DNA of 64,000 nt from Ciborinia camelliae (Eukaryota > Ascomycota > Leotiomycetes > Helotiales > Sclerotiniaceae). The notes beneath the pieces are model-generated. The model was not told the origin of the DNA. It worked only from the letters and a program-made list of their open reading frames with translations, and did no database searches. Shown in pieces: positions 11,393-22,165 of the stretch (the stretch's first letter is position 1; every line of letters starts with the position of its first letter). The DNA lies in the NCBI GenBank assembly GCA_025890175.1, contig JANPYM010000007.1, positions 1,926,209 to 1,990,208 on the forward strand. The letters are read 5' to 3'. Position numbers and translations under genes: made by a program.

Positions 11393-12302
11393 TCAAGTAT
11401 GTGTTTATGTGTGTCGGTATGTATATACCTATATTGTAATGTAAAAAGTAAGAGAAGTTCATAACAGTAGTAAGTAAGAAGGGCGAAGCATCTCTTATAT
11501 CGAATAATCAAGCCATAGAATCGCAAAACCATATAAAACCGCACTACCGACACTCCAGAAACAATCTAACCCCGGTGAAAGTTTTGACCAAACCCATCAA
11601 ATGAATCCGGGATGTTAGGCTCCAGTCTGTCAAGTTCAATCAAAGTGGCGATCTTCTTGGAGTCACATGCTGATTTGACACTTTGACAGAACCAAAACTC
11701 TTCGGTTTTTGGGCTGAAACAAGAGTCAATCAAGTTGACACGGAGTACGTTTCTACATCCATTCTGTAGAACTCCTTGTGAGCCAGGATAATTGCTTGCG
11801 ATCCGAATCCTGAAAGGCTGTGCAATGAGAACGAGAATGAAAATTGATAGAAAATGGCGGGGTAGAATGATTGGGGGTGAGGATGATCGTTGATGATCGT
11901 TGTATGGGGAAGTCTTATTAGTCTCTTTCTGTGGCTGACTAATCCGACTAAAAGCATGTTCATCCCCTATGCGGGGATTCGTTAATCATGGTCACACCAA
12001 TAATGGATGGATAGATTAACTTTCAACGACTATCTATCTATCATTCCAGTGTATGTTTTATAATATGGGCGCAACCTATTATTATGCTCATCTACCTATC
12101 GAGTAAAGAATAGCAGATCATCCACATCATTCGTGGCGTTGTACAGCTCAAAGATCAACCTGATCGAAACCATGCTAATAAAACCAAAAGTTAAACCTCG
12201 GCACATGTTTTGACATGGGCCAATGATCATTGCTTTTTCTCTTCTTCATTCATCCTCCACATGAATTCTGACCTACCCTTCATCAAATCTTGCTATTATC
12301 AT
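11393..12302. other. Intergenic: P450 upstream region and RBM42-like 3' flank
   Basis: 0.9 kb between two minus-strand genes. The part next to 11392 is the P450 promoter; the part near 12303 is the 3' flank of the RNA-binding protein gene. AT-rich, with no supported gene or clear motif. Confidence 0.5.
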
Positions 12303-13430
12303 TTATCCCAAAACTTTCAAACCACCCTTGGTTTTGCTTCCTGCCTTTTGAACACCTGCTCCAGTCTTATCCTTGTTGCCTTGTCCTCCGTCATGCCTAT
12401 TACCACCTTTGCCCTTATTCTTATTGTTCTTTCCATGCTTGTGGTCCTTTGGTGTAACAGCTTTGATCTCGGTAGTACTTCTTCTCAAAAGAACAGGATG
12501 ACTACCAATGTATTTTCCTTGCATATCCCTAGCAGCTTGAAAGAAATCATCTCCATCACTGAAACTAACAAATCCGTATCCTTTGCTTTTCGTGGTACGC
12601 TTGTCTCGAATAACTCGTGCTTTCTGTAAGGATGTCCAACGAGAAAAAGCCTTGTGTAAAGATTCATCAGTGACTTCACCAGCAAGATTACCAACAAAAA
12701 GGCGGAAATGAGAAGGATCCCATTCAAGTAGAGAGGAATCTGTCCATTGTGAACCACCACCTGTTCGTACGACAGTTTTTTGATTGGTCTTAGAGTCTGA
12801 TACAATTGCTGCAACACCTGTATCATTATGCGCGGCATTCGTAATTGCTTGTGAAGTCATACTGGGTCCAGCCTCGGTTCTACCTAATGGTGTCGCATTC
12901 GCATTTGATGCTGATGTGGAACCTTCTCCAGTAGTTGGATATTTTCGAACAGCCCCAGTATAGCCATTATTAGAGGCAGCAGTCGCGTTCGCATCCTTTC
13001 CAGCATATGCGCTTTGCCATTGTGCTATTTGTGCTGCCATCTCTGGATCTTCCTCATATCCACCCATACCACGTCCCGCAGATGCAGTCGGCGGCGCAAA
13101 AGGATTTCGAATTTGTGGTGCGGCACCATATGCAGCTTCTTGTTGAGGTACACCTGAATATGGATTATATGGTTGAGGTTGTTGGTAAGCAGAGTGAGGT
13201 TGTTGATAGCCTTGGTAGCTTGGTTGTGGTGGCGCAGCTACCGATCTGGGAGCAAAGCCAGTAAAACCGCCATATCCTCCAGATGCAGAAGGTCTCGAAA
13301 TAGCATTGTTGTTATTGTTGAAGGCAGGCTTGAAACCAGTTTGCGGGCTTGCGGATGGAGGTGGTCGAGCGGGTAAAGAGGGATGAGGCGAAGGAGTCGA
13401 TTTAAGACCTGGTGGCGGGGGATAGGACAT
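12303..13430 (-). CDS. RBM42-like RNA-binding protein, single RRM
   Basis: Intronless 375-residue frame starting MSYPPPPGLK. The first ~230 residues are Pro/Gln/Tyr/Ala-rich and disordered. One RRM lies at about 241-318, with RNP2-like LFVGNL and RNP1-like KGYGFVSF, preceded by the diagnostic KTVVRTGGGSQW and LLEWDP. Those upstream motifs mark the RBM42 (RNA-binding motif protein 42) group rather than a generic RRM. The C-terminal tail is Lys/Gly/Asn-rich (HKHGKNNKNKGKGG) and probably contacts RNA. RBM42 proteins are linked to pre-mRNA splicing and to hnRNP K in animals; a role in fungal RNA processing is inference. Divergent from the 6PGDH gene. Confidence 0.85.
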   Translation of the reverse strand: MSYPPPPGLKSTPSPHPSLPARPPPSASPQTGFKPAFNNNNNAISRPSASGGYGGFTGFAPRSVAAPPQPSYQGYQQPHSAYQQPQPYNPYSGVPQQEAAYGAAPQIRNPFAPPTASAGRGMGGYEEDPEMAAQIAQWQSAYAGKDANATAASNNGYTGAVRKYPTTGEGSTSASNANATPLGRTEAGPSMTSQAITNAAHNDTGVAAIVSDSKTNQKTVVRTGGGSQWTDSSLLEWDPSHFRLFVGNLAGEVTDESLHKAFSRWTSLQKARVIRDKRTTKSKGYGFVSFSDGDDFFQAARDMQGKYIGSHPVLLRRSTTEIKAVTPKDHKHGKNNKNKGKGGNRHDGGQGNKDKTGAGVQKAGSKTKGGLKVLG

Positions 13431-15373
13431 GATGAATTGCTGTACGTATATATCTCTTGATGAGTGTTTAGACGTACCTTTGCGCTTTCAAAACGCACTG
13501 GCTATACCAAAAGCCTCAACAGAAAACCAATAAGTCTGGCGGGCTCTGTAGTGATTATCGCGATCTTTGCAGATGGATCTCGTGATATGCTGTTTAGTAG
13601 CGTTGAAACTTGGCTGTTGTTCGATGCGGTTGTGGTTGGGAGATATTATTTTGAAAGTGCGATTGATGTTGATGTCGTTGTACTCGATGATGCGGCGACC
13701 ATGCAGGAAATCTAGAATTATTTCATATCATGTGATTGATGATTAGTCATACACTGAGCTTATTTAGTGTGCCTGAACTAAGAGGCATTAAAATGTTTAT
13801 GGTTAGGTTGAGTGACCCGTGGACGGATTGGATATGCTTCGGGCCGATCGGAGCCTTGGATTTCCCGTCAGTTTTAGCTTGGTGGGGTGAAGTATCACTT
13901 GGCATCTCAAGCAACTTGGAAGCTATGTCATAACAAATTGGTGACATTGATGAGTGGGGATTTACTTTAAAGTAGGATCTAGGTAGATACCTAGGGAGTC
14001 GGGACTGGGAGGTAAGGGTAGGTCATGGACAAAAAGGAAACATGTAGAAGACTTGTTGGATGTTGGACATTGGACATTGGACATTGGACGTTGGACGTTT
14101 GACATTGCCCAGGTGGACTATGGACAATGGTCTAGAAGTCTAGAAGTCTACTCTGTAGAATATGTACCTATCAATAATAGAGGATGGATAGAGGACCTGA
14201 GTTGGAGGTGATACTAAAGAGTGACTAGGTAGCTAGGTAGATACGACCGTACTACGGTACGAGGTCTCTCCAGCTATAGTAAGTCCCTAGGTAGGTAATT
14301 GACCGAAATAATAATCACAATTGCTGATGAGTTAGAATTGAGCGATACAACCGGAGCCGGAGAAAATGACAAAGACGTGGAGGTATGTACAACAGCGAAT
14401 TTGATGAGGAAAAGGATAAAGTGGGGGGGAGGGAAGACAACAGGAAGAAATTGGAAACTTGAGGAGCTATCATTGGTACAGACTAGGTAATAACAAATTC
14501 AAGATGAATAAGCATTAAAGCGTCACCGAAGGGAGAATGGACATGATTGAAATGATGGAAAGGACCAAAGGAGCTCGGGGATGGATGAGAAGAGCAAATA
14601 TTACCTAGGTATAGCTAAGGTAAGCAACCAAGCAAAGCAAAGGATTATTATTACGGAAGGATTATTACGGTAAAAACTATCCATACCATCCGGAAATCCT
14701 TGGACCAAGGAAGAAAGAAGCACAAGGTTCTCAATACAGCTTCACCGAATATTAAAAAGGAGGAACGAGGGCCGAGTTTAGTAATGGAGGGGTAATCCAT
14801 TTGACCAATCAATATCCTCCATTCATGGTAAATTGACTAAAGCAGTTAATGACGAAAATAATTGTATGAAGGGAAGAATCCAATCATTTCCCATTATAAC
14901 TACATCATCATATTTTCCCTATAATAATTTGTTAGCATTCTTCCGAAAACAGCTCGTCGGCGTTAATTCTTGTTCGATAATTTGGAGATTAATTCTCTCG
15001 TTCCGTATAATCCGTATAATCCGTACCTATGATGAATATGAACATGAGACCGAAAGTTCCACGAAATGGTAATAGCGGGAGCGGTGCAAATGTAGAAGTA
15101 AGTTACTAAAATAAAAGGTGCCCCTCCTTATAAAGTATGTTTTGAAGCAGACCCAACCATCTTTCATTTACCTACCTAGTCCTCCCATCAATAACAAACC
15201 ATCACTTAATAACTTAACTCTTCCTTCCGCCTTCTACCTTCTTCGTCTTTCTATCCTCACTTCTCATTTTGTTCCAAACAACACAACAATTCTCAACCTT
15301 CACATCAACAATCATTGAACATCAACAGGATAAATTCAATCAACGTTTGACCCATATACAAAATCATTTGAAG
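13431..15373. promoter_or_regulatory. Divergent intergenic region, RBM42-like / 6PGDH
   Basis: The 1.94-kb interval between the starts of two divergent genes should hold both promoters. It contains a TTGGACA 7-bp tandem run (about 14056-14105), several CCTAGGTAGGTA-type words (13978-13994, 14224-14240, 14286-14300, 14603-14616), and a CT/AC-rich leader from about 15150 to 15373 just before the 6PGDH start. No gene is supported inside. Confidence 0.5.
14056..14105. repeat. 7-bp tandem repeat (TTGGACA)
   Basis: Six to seven head-to-tail copies of TTGGACA/TTGGACG with few mismatches, in the interval between divergent genes. Confidence 0.8.
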
Positions 15374-17197
15374 ATGTCTCAACCAACGTGAGTAATCCTT
15401 TTCTTGTACAATTCTCAGATTCATTCTCAAAAGAAGAGCTGTTCCCCTCTCTCCCGTCATGGCAGAAAGAATACATACCCCGCCATCAATACCCTTCCCC
15501 TCAACCAAATCAACCAAATCAACGAGGCTTGCTTACTTTATACTGACAATGAAATAGAGGAGATTTCGGACTCATCGGCTTGGCCGTTATGGGTCAAAAC
15601 ATTATCCTTAACGCTGCTGACCACGGCTTCAACGTTATTGCTTTCAACCGTACCACTTCAAAGGTTGATCGTTTCCTCGAGAATGAGGCTAAGGGTATGG
15701 ATAAATCCCCGTCATTGTCATGGCAGATGATGGGAGTGCAAGTTCTAACTTTGGTGATGATCTACAGGAAAATCCATCGAGGGTGCACACTCCATTGAAG
15801 AGTTCTGTGCCAAGTTGAAGAAACCCCGTCGTATTATGCTTTTGGTCATGGCTGGTAAGCCAGTCGACGACTTTATCGAGACCATCCTCCCACACATCGA
15901 GGAAGGTGATATCATCATCGATGGTGGTAACTCACATTTCCCTGATACCAACCGTAGAACAAAATACTTGGCTTCCAAGGGTATCCGTTTCGTTGGTAGC
16001 GGTGTTTCCGGTGGTGAGGAGGGTGCTAGATACGGTCCATCTTTGATGCCTGGTGGAAACGAGGAGGCATGGCCATACATTAAGGATGTTTTCCAAAGCA
16101 TTGCTGCCAAGTCTGACGGTGAGGCATGCTGTGAATGGGTTGGTGATGAGGGTGCTGGTCACTACGTCAAGATGGTTCACAACGGTATTGAGTACGGTGA
16201 CATGCAACTCATCTGCGAGGTATGGGATCCCAATCGTTCTCTTGGGAGCTCTTGACTGACTTCTACAGGCTTATGATATCATGAAGCGTGGTCTTGGTAT
16301 GCAAGACAAGGAAATTGGTGATGTTTTCGCCGAGTGGAACAAGGGTGTCCTCGATTCATTCTTGATCGAGATTACCCGTGATATCATGTACTTCAACGAT
16401 GATGACGGAACCCCACTTCTCGAGAAGATTATGGATTCCGCTGGACAAAAGGGTACCGGAAAGTGGACCGCTATCAACGCTCTCGACCTCGGAATGCCAG
16501 TTACTTTGATTGCCGAATCCGTCCTTTCCCGTTGTCTCTCATCCCTCAAGGACGAGCGTACTCGTGCTTCCAAGGTCCTTTCTTACGTTGGACGATCAAA
16601 CAAATTCGAGGGTGACAAGAAGCAATTCCTTGCTGATTTGGAGCAAGCTTTGTATGCATCAAAGATTATTTCATACGCTCAAGGTTTCATGCTCATGCAA
16701 GAGGTACGATCCGATCCTAGTTTGTTTATACATATTGATAACTAATAACGTTTTAGGCTGCTAAGGAGTTCAAGTGGAAGCTTAACAAGCCATCCATTGC
16801 TTTGATGTGGAGAGGTGGATGCATTATCAGATCCGTTTTCCTTAAGGATATTACAGCTGCTTACCGTGCTGATGATAACTTGGAGAACTTGTTGTTCAGT
16901 GATTTCTTCAACAAGGCTATCCACGTAGCTCAACCAGGATGGAGAGATGTTGTCTCCAAGGCTGCTCTTATGGGTATCCCAACCCCAGCTTTCAGCACCG
17001 CTTTGTCTTGGTTCGATGGTTACCGTACCAAGGATCTCCCAGCCAACCTTCTCCAAGCCCAAAGAGATTACTTTGGTGCTCACACCTTCAAGATCAAGCC
17101 AGAGCACGCCTCTGAGAAATACCCAGTAGGAAAGGACATTCACGTCAACTGGACTGGACGTGGTGGAAACGTTTCCGCTTCTACTTACCAAGCATAA
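15374..17197 (+). CDS. gnd1: 6-phosphogluconate dehydrogenase, decarboxylating
   Basis: Five exons: 15374-15387, 15558-15694, 15768-16219, 16269-16703 and 16757-17197. All junctions are GT-AG and phases agree; the product is 492 residues, the usual length of short-chain eukaryotic enzymes. It oxidises 6-phosphogluconate to ribulose 5-phosphate with NADP+ in the cytosol (pentose phosphate pathway). Visible motifs: dinucleotide loop [43 protein letters not shown], catalytic lysine region [28 protein letters not shown], and the C-terminal FGAHTF substrate loop. Codon use is strongly biased to C-ending codons (GTC, ATC, CTC), as expected of a highly expressed gene. The 14-nt first coding exon followed by a 170-nt intron is common in highly expressed fungal genes. 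Very confident. Confidence 0.97.
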
Positions 17198-18132
17198 ATT
17201 GGATATATTTTTTTATTGATAGGAACACCGCGATTCATGCCTAAAATTTGGCGACGGGGGAAATGTATTTAGACTACGCATGCAATGAATGAATGAAATG
17301 GTATATGAATTATTTTATGTAATGGTTTCTTTTGATATTTGTTAATGTTACGATGCATGATCAAGGTCGTTGAGAAGTTTTGTTATATGCTCACCATAAT
17401 TTTAGGATACCCAAGGGATACTCTGGGTTGAAAATACTCTCTACTGCACTTTGAGAAAATGCCATGTCATGAAACCCTCATGCCAAATAAGTTAAACTTC
17501 AAAAGTTGAAGTTTGTAAGTACAGGCAGAGAGTATCAAGTGGGAACTCTGATATCTTTTTTATTTTATTTTTTCTGTTTTATTTTGTTTTATGAATTTTG
17601 AAGTTGGGGGATTGGGGATTGAGGATTGGGGATTGATTGGCTGTTGTGGTTGTGGTTATTTTATGGTTTCTTGAGAAACTAATGAGAGGGTTGATGTGAT
17701 ATGATATGGATGGATGGGTGGGAGAGAGGGGAGGTGATGAAGGGTGATAAGGGGTGATGAGGGGTGTGGTGGGAGGGGGGAGTGAGTGAGAAAGAAGATA
17801 AGGGGTGATGAGGGGTGAGGCAAGGGAGTGCGAAGGTGTTTTTCTGGAATTACATGGCGAAGGTTTGGGATGGCGGGAGGGGAGGAGGTAAATGCAGCAG
17901 GAGGTAGAAGGAATACTTATCCCATCGCATTTTCATGATGGATCTGGATCTTGCTAGGTTTTCTATCTATCGAAGATGCATGGATTATCTATCTATCCTA
18001 TCCTATCTACGTAACTAACTAAGGTTAGCTTTTTATGTATTGGGTTTATGTGATTTTGGATATGGTTGGTTGGTTGGTTGGTTGATTGAATGAATGATTG
18101 GGAGGATGTGAGGAGATTGATTGGGAGGGAGC

Positions 18133-18308
18133 CGCGGAGGAGGTGGAGGTAGTGGAGGTAGTGGAGGTGATGGAGGTGGTGGAGGTGGTGGAGGTGGTGG
18201 AGGAGGTGGAGGAGGTGGAGGAGGTGGAGGAGGTGGAGGAGGTGGAGGAGGTGGAGGAGGTGGAGGAGGTGGAGGAGGTGGAGGAGGTGGAGGAGGTGGA
18301 GGTGGAGA
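18133..18308. repeat. GGAGGT/GGTGGA minisatellite, G-rich strand
   Basis: About 175 bp of perfect or near-perfect GGAGGAGGT and GGAGGT units on the plus strand. Both strands remain open as Gly-rich or Leu-His-rich chance ORFs, which I do not call genes. Confidence 0.9.
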
Positions 18309-18844
18309 TTAGGAGATTTGGGAGACGAGAGAGAGCTGGTGGATTCTATGATATGATATGGTCTATCAGAACAGAGTAGAGAAATCAAAGTTTATAGGGG
18401 ATTCTTTTTTTTTTCTTTTTTCTTTTTTTTAGGTACAGGCTGGAAGTGAAAGCTGCAAGTAGCAAGTAGCAGGTAGCAAGTAGCAAGTGAGACTTGGGTT
18501 GTTCTTTGGCTTGGGCTTTGACTTTGGGTGTAGTGTGGTGTCTTGTGTTCTTTTTGGGGAAATTTTCATGCATTTACTATACCTTCCTATGGAGATGATT
18601 CGTGAGGCGGGAGTTCTGGGTTGAGTTTAGTTGAGTTGAGTTGAGTTTAGTTGTGAAAATAAAAGGCAATCCGATGCAACCCAATGCAATTGAGAAATAG
18701 AGGACTGATCTCACATGATATGATATAATATACTATGTGTAATGTGATGAGTGTGCATATGGATATTGGCTGCGACGGGTATAGCATAGATGGGCCAAGA
18801 TAAGGTATGAGGGGAGGAGGGGTATGGTTTCTTATTGATTGTTT

Positions 18845-18893
18845 GGATGGATGGATGGATGGATGGATGGATGGATGGATGGATGGATGGATG
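18845..18893. repeat. (GGAT)n tetranucleotide microsatellite
   Basis: About twelve uninterrupted GGAT units. Confidence 0.95.
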
Positions 18894-19389
18894 GTGATTT
18901 TGACAGGAGAGGTTTCTTGGCTGGAAATTTTGTGAAGGGTTTGTGTATGGAGAATTTTTGTAAATGGATTTAGTGTTGCTGATGCATGCGTTCGCGACGT
19001 TTCTGGTGTAGAAGCAGAGAATAGCTATTTGGCTTTTTCTATGTCCTTGGATATAGAAGAAGAAGAAGAAGAAGAAGCTGGGATTTGAACTTCTTTCGTG
19101 GTTTCTAGAGTAGAAGTGGCAGCTGATCATTTAGCTCTTCCCTTTTCAACCTTGGGAGTTCAAGGCCACATCGTCTGTTATGATCCGAGCTTCATTAAAA
19201 CTCTGAGATAATTTGTATTGGAAATCAGTCCGTCTCTTGAATATTGGCAGATAATCTCCTCGACTGGGATGTTGAGAACTTTGAGACGGCTGAGAGGTAA
19301 ACCCCAAGAAGCTGCGGTGTTTTCAAGTTCAGAGACTGCTTACTTCTTGGTCGGCCATCTGGACTTGTAAATTTGGTACGCAGCTTGCC

Positions 19390-19880
19390 TACAGTGGAGT
19401 TTGATTTTTTCAAATATCACAAGAAGGATTGAGCGCTGCCGTGTTTCTTTCTGATATTGCGTGGGAGAGCAAGTTTAGCTGCTCTTTGACATTGGCATCG
19501 GTAAAATATTGTTCTCCGTTAAGCTGATTCAATCTCCGTCTGCCATACGCCTAGTCTATTTTCTCTGCGACGAGACGGGCATTTTCTTTCTCCTTGTATG
19601 TCTTGACGATTATTCCACAGCGTTGATTCTTCGTCTTATAACGGGCTCGATGTGATTCGGTTGCATATGGACTTTGCTAATCGCAAGATCTTCTCTAGCA
19701 AGGAGATGGAGTTGCTCGTATAGACCTCGAAAACTGTATTTCTTGAAGGCTTCAATGAGTCTTAATCGCCTGAGGTCAAGTGCTGGGTGTTCGGCAGTTG
19801 GTGATTTAGGCGGATGGTTTATTGGCGTTTGAATCGGTGTCAGAACTGCAGACTAAAATGATTGATTTGAAGATACGCGT
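19390..19880 (-). pseudogene. Decayed coding relic, unknown family
   Basis: Read on the minus strand, a stretch ending near 19,610 gives about 70 codons of convincing protein (LRLIEAFKKYSFRGLY, then EQLHLLAREDLAISKVHMQP). A frame change follows, with KTYKEKENARLVAEKI, a TAG, and GRRRLNQLNGEQYFTDANVK and EQLNLLSHAISERNT. The charged, helical composition and the continuation across a frameshift and stops point to a degraded gene rather than noise. I do not recognise the family. Confidence 0.4.
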
Positions 19881-21649
19881 TCTCACGTCTTCAGCTTTAT
19901 TTCCTTTCAACATACGAAATGCCCGGCGCCCGGCGCACAGATTCATTACGATGGACCAACAAGAAGACTACGAAGAATTAGAATATCAACACAAGCCTCA
20001 TGGATAAGATTCAGATCCGGATGGAAAAATTCAGAAAAGCCAGATAGATCAATGCTCTTGATGAAACAAATGCCAAGGTCCTATCCTCGAAATCACACGT
20101 CGATGGTCCCCAACAAGACTCTATATATCGAATGTTCAGGTTGAATTAAGTTTAGAACCTAGAGAAGAGAAGATCAATCGATTGACAAGTGAAATCATCC
20201 CGTCCAAGAGAATGTAAAGAAAATGTTGGAAGATTAAACTTCTCTCTCTGTCTTCCTTCTTCTCATCTTGAACTTGGACACTGGCCGTACGGCTGTTGGC
20301 TATTGTGCCCTTTTTTCTTTCTTTTCTCATGAGTTAGTTTCGAAGCCCCATTCTAAATATTGGTGACTTTTTCATGTAGTTTGTTCTATTTCATAATCTT
20401 TCCTTGGAAGGGATGTGTCGAAAGCCATCATAATTCATGGTAGTAAATTAACCATGCGAAGTATAATAGGCTATTCTTAGGTTTTTTTTCTTTTGTTTTT
20501 CAAATCTGCATCAGTTTAAACCATTTCTGTTTTTCTTACACCTTTCCCATTCCATTCCCCTATTTTTATACCTCTATCGTTTTCTGCGTACCCTTCCGAG
20601 TCTTATTCTCGTTCTTCACCTTCCTTTTTTATCTCATCTCTCATTCTCTCTCTCAACCTTTCCATTTCCGTCTTAATATTTACTCCACTATCATTTCATC
20701 CCCCATATTCTTTTCCCTTTTCTCCTTACCTGTAGTCCTTCCCGCCTCCACCATTAGGACCGATGATGCTATATTACAAGAGACGGAGGTGATGTCGAAA
20801 CAAGACTGTAGAACAGTGGTCTGAAGTTAATGACAAGGGCTAGTAGTGAAGAGTTGGAGTAGTGTGGCCCATATAAACTTAGCTACCAGTATTAGACATC
20901 CAAGAGCATGCCCAACTGGTTGAAGTACGTTGGACTGGTATTATACTTTGCCAAAATTTAGATACATGGTATCCGCTAATGGAAACTCCGCTGAGTGGAG
21001 TCCATAGAGGCAGATCTCGTAGCATCTTCATTTTGGGGAATATGACACAATCTCCTTTCTGTTGTCTTTCCGTCTTCGCATAGGTCAAGTCTCTCTTTCC
21101 GGAAACCCTCTCTAATTCCGGAAACCTCCTTCCTCGAAAACTTCAGATCATTTCCAATTTTAAGGTATTACTCTTTCTCATCAGTATAACTTCGTGTCAT
21201 TCAATTTGCGTCCACAAAATTTAAATTTTGCAACGGTCGAAACCAGACTAGAGTTTAGCGGGCAAAACGAAGGAAACAATTAACCATTTTCCTTTTATAC
21301 CTTATAACCTTCGAGCTCATCATCCGCAATTCATCGATGTATACCTCAGAAAGGATGATTGGGTGACTAAAATAAAAGATTAGAGGGGAGCAAAAAGTTC
21401 TAGCCCATCAAGACACTTCAGCGCTGAAGTTTCTCGAATGCCAGAAGCTGCCAGAGGATCCGCATAGCATGATGGCCTCGTAATGGGTACAGCAAATAAA
21501 TTTCAACTTCATGCTCTGTACTAACAACTGTAAAGTGGTATATGTGTCCAGATATTTGACCGTAGTAATTTTGAACTTCCAATTCGGCGGAACGTCATCT
21601 GAACACTGGCAGTACCCTCGATGGAGCTGCTTATTTTTCTTAGAAAAAC
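19881..21649. other. Gene-free stretch with a CT-rich block
   Basis: No supported gene. The block at about 20,500-20,760 is strongly pyrimidine-rich on the plus strand (TTTCTTACACCTTTCCCATT-like), as in fungal core promoters, but no intact ORF follows it. Confidence 0.4.
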
Positions 21650-22165
21650 CTTTATATAGACTCCCCATTAGCAACTTGATCGTATAGATCCTGAAGACCT
21701 CACCCTCACCCTCAACCTCATCAGCATTGCCTTGAAGATCGGGATTCGAGCCCTCGTGACTGAAAGTGATTCATGGATTTCGTGTTCAAAACAAGCATGG
21801 AATCCGTATCGTTATCTTCGTCGCTATCCGGAATCTCTCATTGATCGAAGCTTTGCTGGCCATGGAGCGACGTGGTTACATTCAATTTGGGAGCTAGAGT
21901 GATGAAGCTGGAAGAGAGGCCGAAGGTTTGAATCGCTGGTTGAACAATGATTTGAAGGCGAAGGTAAATTTGATAGGATTGAGCTGGAAATAGAATCACC
22001 GCGACCCTTCTTGTTGGTGGAACCTTTTACTACTCTAAAGACTTGGGAACGGTATCTCTTTCGACTTTGGAGGGTGTTTGTGAGCAATGAGCTTTCGGAG
22101 AAAGATGAGAGCAATGTTGGGTTTTGGGATAATGTTGAAGAGAAGAGTAAAGGGTGTTAAGCGAT
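21650..22165 (+). pseudogene. Decayed coding relic, unknown family
   Basis: The plus strand reads as protein in pieces. About 70 open codons contain QLDRIDPEDLTLTLNLISIA, KQAWNPYRYLRRYPESLIDR and HGATWLHSIWELE before a TGA. After shifts comes ELEIESPRPFLLVEPFTTLK, then TWERYLFRLWRVFVSNELSE and NVGFWDNVEEKSKGC with a stop. At least one frameshift and one nonsense codon interrupt it. The Trp/Tyr/Arg-rich composition is typical of conserved protein, but I cannot name the family. Confidence 0.4.

Larger units (their letters stand above)
17198..19389. other. Gene-free stretch rich in simple repeats
   Basis: No gene supported. A 3' UTR follows the 6PGDH stop. Beyond it the plus strand becomes purine-rich, with GGGTGATGAGG phrases (17730-17830), GGTT repeats (about 18065-18082), a long GGAGGT array, an AGCAAGT-type short repeat near 18450-18490, a GGAT tetramer run and a GAA run (about 19056-19077). 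Confidence 0.5.

Noticed and set aside
18098..18388. Long open frames over the GGAGGT repeat (poly-Gly on one strand, Leu-His repeats on the other)
   Set aside because: They are consequences of a trinucleotide-phase repeat with no start context, introns or domains.
19060..19150. Possible minus-strand tRNA around AGTTCAAATCC
   Set aside because: A B-box-like word is present, but the T stem does not pair, no A box lies at the right distance and no 7-nt anticodon loop forms.
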